Assembly (NCBI GenBank): GCA_900770145.1
Contig: CAAGJL010000297.1
Location: 1 to 10,070 of the forward strand
Direction of reading: 5' to 3'
DNA: 10,070 nt
Source: Clostridia bacterium
Lineage (GTDB): Bacteria; Bacillota; Clostridia; Oscillospirales; CAG-272
The translations under genes were made by a program, and so were the position numbers. Under the pieces are notes generated by a model. That model was not told the DNA's origin. It did not search any database and saw nothing but the letters and a program-made list of their open reading frames with translations. Below, piece after piece: positions 8,261 to 10,070 of the stretch (its first letter is position 1; each line of letters opens with the position of its first letter).

Positions 8261-9226
8261 TCAGCCGCCCAGCCATTTCCCTTGCCAGCTGTTTTCCGCG
8301 TAGATTTTTTTGTCTATTTCGTTCAAAACGCATAATTTCCGGCGCGTCCACAGGGGTGCAAGAAGGTCATTTTTCGCCCCGTCTCCGGTCAAACGACCAA
8401 TCACCACATCGGGCGGCAACAATTCCAGAGCGCGCACGACAAGGTTTACATATCGCTCCTCAGTCAGCGGAAAATACGCACCATCCCGGTATATTTCCGC
8501 AAGTTTTGTGTTTTTCAGAACGTAAAGGCAATGCAGTTTTACCTCATCCGGATGCAGAGCGGCAACGTTTTGCACAGTTTCCACCATCATTTCGTCATTT
8601 TCACCAATCAAACCAAAAATCAGGTGCACACAAATCCGCACGTGCGGAGCTTCTTTCCGGATCCGATGATAGGCATCCACAAAGGTTTTGTAGGTATGCC
8701 CGCGGTTGATTTTCCGCGCGGTTTCGTCGTGTATGGTTTGCAAACCCAACTCCAACGTGACAACGGTACGCCCGGAAAGAGCTTCCAGCGCTTCCGGGAG
8801 TCCCTTGCCGATACAGTCCGCTCTGGTGGCGATGTTCAGCCCCACAACCCCGGGCAAGGCAAGCGCCTCCTCGTAAAGCGGCAGCAGCACGTCCAGGGGG
8901 GCATATGTGTTGGTGTGGGGCTGGAAATAAGCGATGCAGCGCTCTGTTGTCCACTTTTTGCCCAGTTGTTTCCGGACGATGCAATACTGCTCCCGGATTG
9001 GCAGCGCCGCGGGCGCCGTAAAATCCCCGCTGCCGTTGCCGGAACAATAGATGCACCCGCCCACGCCGCAGCGCCCGTCAATATTCGGGCAGGTAAATCC
9101 CCCGTCGAGCGGGATTTTGGCGCATTTGCCGCCAAAAGTGCGGCGCAGGTAATAGTCATAGGTATAATAGCGTTTATTGGAATCCGAGTACGGAAAAGGG
9201 TTGCGCTCTTTTTGCGTTTGTTTCAT
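8261..9226 (-). CDS. TIGR01212-family radical SAM protein (YhcC/YtqA-like)
   Basis: A complete 321-residue protein, the usual size for this family. I chose ATG 9224-9226 because GAAAGGA stands 5 bases upstream and family similarity begins there (PYSDSNKRYYTYDYYL). An open frame reaches back to 9388, but that part overlaps the aminotransferase gene and looks non-coding. The likely [4Fe-4S] cysteines are C46, C58 and C61, spaced CX11CX2C within 'GFTCPNIDG...GGCIYC', as is typical of the YhcC group rather than the classic CX3CX2C. Other family marks are 'IATRADCI', 'ELGLQTIHDETARKINRGHT', 'CVHLIFGLIGE', 'VIGRLTGDG' and the terminal 'SWQGK'. From memory, the B. subtilis relative YtqA acts in synthesis of the mnm5s2U wobble modification of tRNA with the methyltransferase YtqB. 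No YtqB-like gene is adjacent here, so that role is only suggested. The protein should be cytoplasmic. A 58-base gap with a hairpin separates it from the upstream aminotransferase gene. Confidence 0.93.
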   Translation of the reverse strand: MKQTQKERNPFPYSDSNKRYYTYDYYLRRTFGGKCAKIPLDGGFTCPNIDGRCGVGGCIYCSGNGSGDFTAPAALPIREQYCIVRKQLGKKWTTERCIAYFQPHTNTYAPLDVLLPLYEEALALPGVVGLNIATRADCIGKGLPEALEALSGRTVVTLELGLQTIHDETARKINRGHTYKTFVDAYHRIRKEAPHVRICVHLIFGLIGENDEMMVETVQNVAALHPDEVKLHCLYVLKNTKLAEIYRDGAYFPLTEERYVNLVVRALELLPPDVVIGRLTGDGAKNDLLAPLWTRRKLCVLNEIDKKIYAENSWQGKWLGG

Positions 9227-9231
9227 CGTTT

Positions 9232-9238
9232 TCCTTTC
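9232..9238 (-). promoter_or_regulatory. Ribosome binding site deciding the radical SAM start
   Basis: The minus strand reads GAAAGGA, five bases before ATG 9226. The longer reading from 9388 has no comparable site and would place 54 unrelated Trp/Arg/Lys-rich residues before the conserved N-terminus. Confidence 0.7.
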
Positions 9239-9243
9239 AAAGA

Positions 9244-9270
9244 GAAAGAACGGCTCGGTGCCGTTCTTTC
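9244..9270 (-). terminator. Intergenic hairpin, possible intrinsic terminator or attenuator
   Basis: Arms GAAAGAACGGC and GCCGTTCTTTC pair perfectly over 11 bases around a 5-base loop. On the minus strand the 3' arm and the bases after it (TTCTTTCTCTTTG) are pyrimidine-rich but not a clean U run. The hairpin begins 14 bases after the TAA of the aminotransferase gene and ends 5 bases before the ribosome binding site of the radical SAM gene. It could end aminotransferase transcription, partly limit read-through, or stabilise the upstream message. No good separate promoter for the radical SAM gene fits after it, which argues against full termination. On the plus strand the same stem is followed by a T-rich stretch (9274-9288), but no plus-strand gene leads into it. 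Confidence 0.6.
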
Positions 9271-9284
9271 CGGTTTGTTTTTCT

Positions 9285-10070
9285 TTATTTTTCTGCCAGC
9301 AGTTTTTCCAGCGTTGCCATCCGCACCGCCAGGGTAAACACACGCATGGCAATCTCCAACTCCTCATCCGACGGGTACGTGGGGGCAATGCGGATGTTGC
9401 TGTCCTCCGGGTCTTTGCGGTAAGGATACGTAGCGCCGACCTGCGTCAGCCGGACACCGGCATAACCGCAAAGGTCAAACGTGCGTTTGGCACAGCCGGG
9501 TTTGGTATAAAAACTGACAAAGTATCCGCCAAGCGGTTTGGTCCACCGGCAACACCCCATATCGCCGAGGTCTTCTTCAAGGATTCTTTCCACGGTTTCA
9601 AATTTCGGGCGGATGAGATCCGCCAGCACCATCATATGACGATGAATATTTCCGGCGTTTTTGAAATAACGCACGTGGCGGATCTGATTGATTTTATCAA
9701 ACCCGATGGTCTGCACACCCATAATGGGTTTGATCTGAGAAAGATTGTTGCCGGAAGCGGCAAGGATTGCCACGCCGGAACCGGGAAAGGAAATTTTGGA
9801 GGTAGACGCAAAGTAAAACACCATATCTTCTCTGCCTGTTTTGCGGCATTCCTCAAAAATATCCAGCAGTTCGTCGTGCCGGTCGGGATAAAGATCGTGC
9901 ACGGCGTAAGCGTTGTCCCAAAAAATGCGGAAATCCGGTGCCGCAGGGGTCAGAGCGGCAAAACGGCGCACCGTTTCGTCGGAGTAAGTGATTCCGTCCG
10001 GGTTGGAGTACTTCGGGTTGCACCAAATCCCTTTGACGGCGGGGTCGTGATTGACCAGTGCTTCCACCGC
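9285..10070 (-). CDS. PLP-dependent aminotransferase, aspartate aminotransferase-like (N-terminus beyond window)
   Basis: The frame is open from the right edge to TAA at 9285-9287, showing the last 261 residues; a full family member has about 420-430. The GTG at 10065-10067 is an internal valine, not a start. Fold-type I features are clear: 'GIWCNPKYSNPDG' is the conserved Asn-Pro region. 'FWDNAY' supplies the Asp that contacts the PLP ring nitrogen and the nearby Tyr. 'FASTSKISFPGSG' holds the Schiff-base lysine (codon 9795-9797). 'NIRIAPTYP' supplies the Arg that binds the substrate carboxylate. This wording fits the subgroup of class I aminotransferases typified by mycobacterial Rv3722c (Pfam PF12897 as I recall), which transfers amino groups between aspartate or similar amino acids and 2-oxoglutarate. 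The exact substrate cannot be read from the sequence. It should be cytoplasmic and soluble. It precedes the radical SAM gene on the same strand, with a hairpin between them. Confidence 0.92.
   Translation of the reverse strand, partial: AVEALVNHDPAVKGIWCNPKYSNPDGITYSDETVRRFAALTPAAPDFRIFWDNAYAVHDLYPDRHDELLDIFEECRKTGREDMVFYFASTSKISFPGSGVAILAASGNNLSQIKPIMGVQTIGFDKINQIRHVRYFKNAGNIHRHMMVLADLIRPKFETVERILEEDLGDMGCCRWTKPLGGYFVSFYTKPGCAKRTFDLCGYAGVRLTQVGATYPYRKDPEDSNIRIAPTYPSDEELEIAMRVFTLAVRMATLEKLLAEK

Noticed and set aside
8531..9337. Plus-strand open frame of 268 codons
   Set aside because: It is antisense to the radical SAM gene, which carries the full set of family motifs.
9227..9388. N-terminal extension of the radical SAM protein back to 9388
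   Set aside because: The extra 54 residues overlap the aminotransferase coding end and the hairpin, look like non-coding translation, and lack a ribosome site; the start at 9226 has one.
10065..10067. GTG as start of the aminotransferase gene
   Set aside because: The frame continues to the window edge, and the family needs about 160-170 more residues before this point.
1..10070. CRISPR arrays, insertion sequences, tRNA or rRNA genes, phage genes
   Set aside because: No regular short repeats, transposase motifs, terminal inverted repeats or structured RNA signatures were seen on either strand.

Overview
The window looks like chromosomal DNA of a Gram-positive, probably gut-type Clostridia (Oscillospirales/Ruminococcaceae-like) bacterium. 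This rests on strong AAAGGAG-type ribosome binding sites, a textbook sigma-A promoter, Sec signal peptides, huge Tyr/Asn-rich secreted multidomain proteins, and housekeeping proteins that read like Firmicutes families. The assignment is an inference; no rRNA or other lineage marker is present. All genes I can support lie on the minus strand and are read from right to left.

Right to left: (1) the C-terminal 262 codons of a PLP-dependent aminotransferase of the aspartate aminotransferase-like type (9285-10070, running off the right edge). (2) A 58-base gap holding an 11-bp perfect hairpin. (3) A complete TIGR01212-type (YhcC/YtqA-like) radical SAM protein (8261-9226). (4) A 98-base gap with a strong promoter (TTGACG, 17 bases, TAATAT) that starts almost on the stop codon of the radical SAM gene. 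(5) A complete 1,210-residue secreted protein with a concanavalin-like domain, two lamin-tail domains (LTD) and a C-terminal domain of unknown function (4530-8162). (6) After only 42 bases, a still larger secreted LTD protein (1-4487) whose 1,495 visible codons run off the left edge.

The two LTD genes are the main content. They form a likely two-gene (or longer) transcription unit from the promoter at 8228-8256. They are paralogues: both begin with an almost identical signal peptide, and the second half of the larger protein repeats the order concanavalin-like, LTD, LTD seen in the smaller one, with matching linkers. The larger protein carries two extra LTDs in front. Their cell-surface role is unknown; no catalytic motif and no sorting signal is visible.

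A trap in this window is that both giant genes avoid TTA, CTA and TCA codons almost completely. The plus strand therefore shows long antisense open frames (24-4469, 4494-8021) that are not genes.
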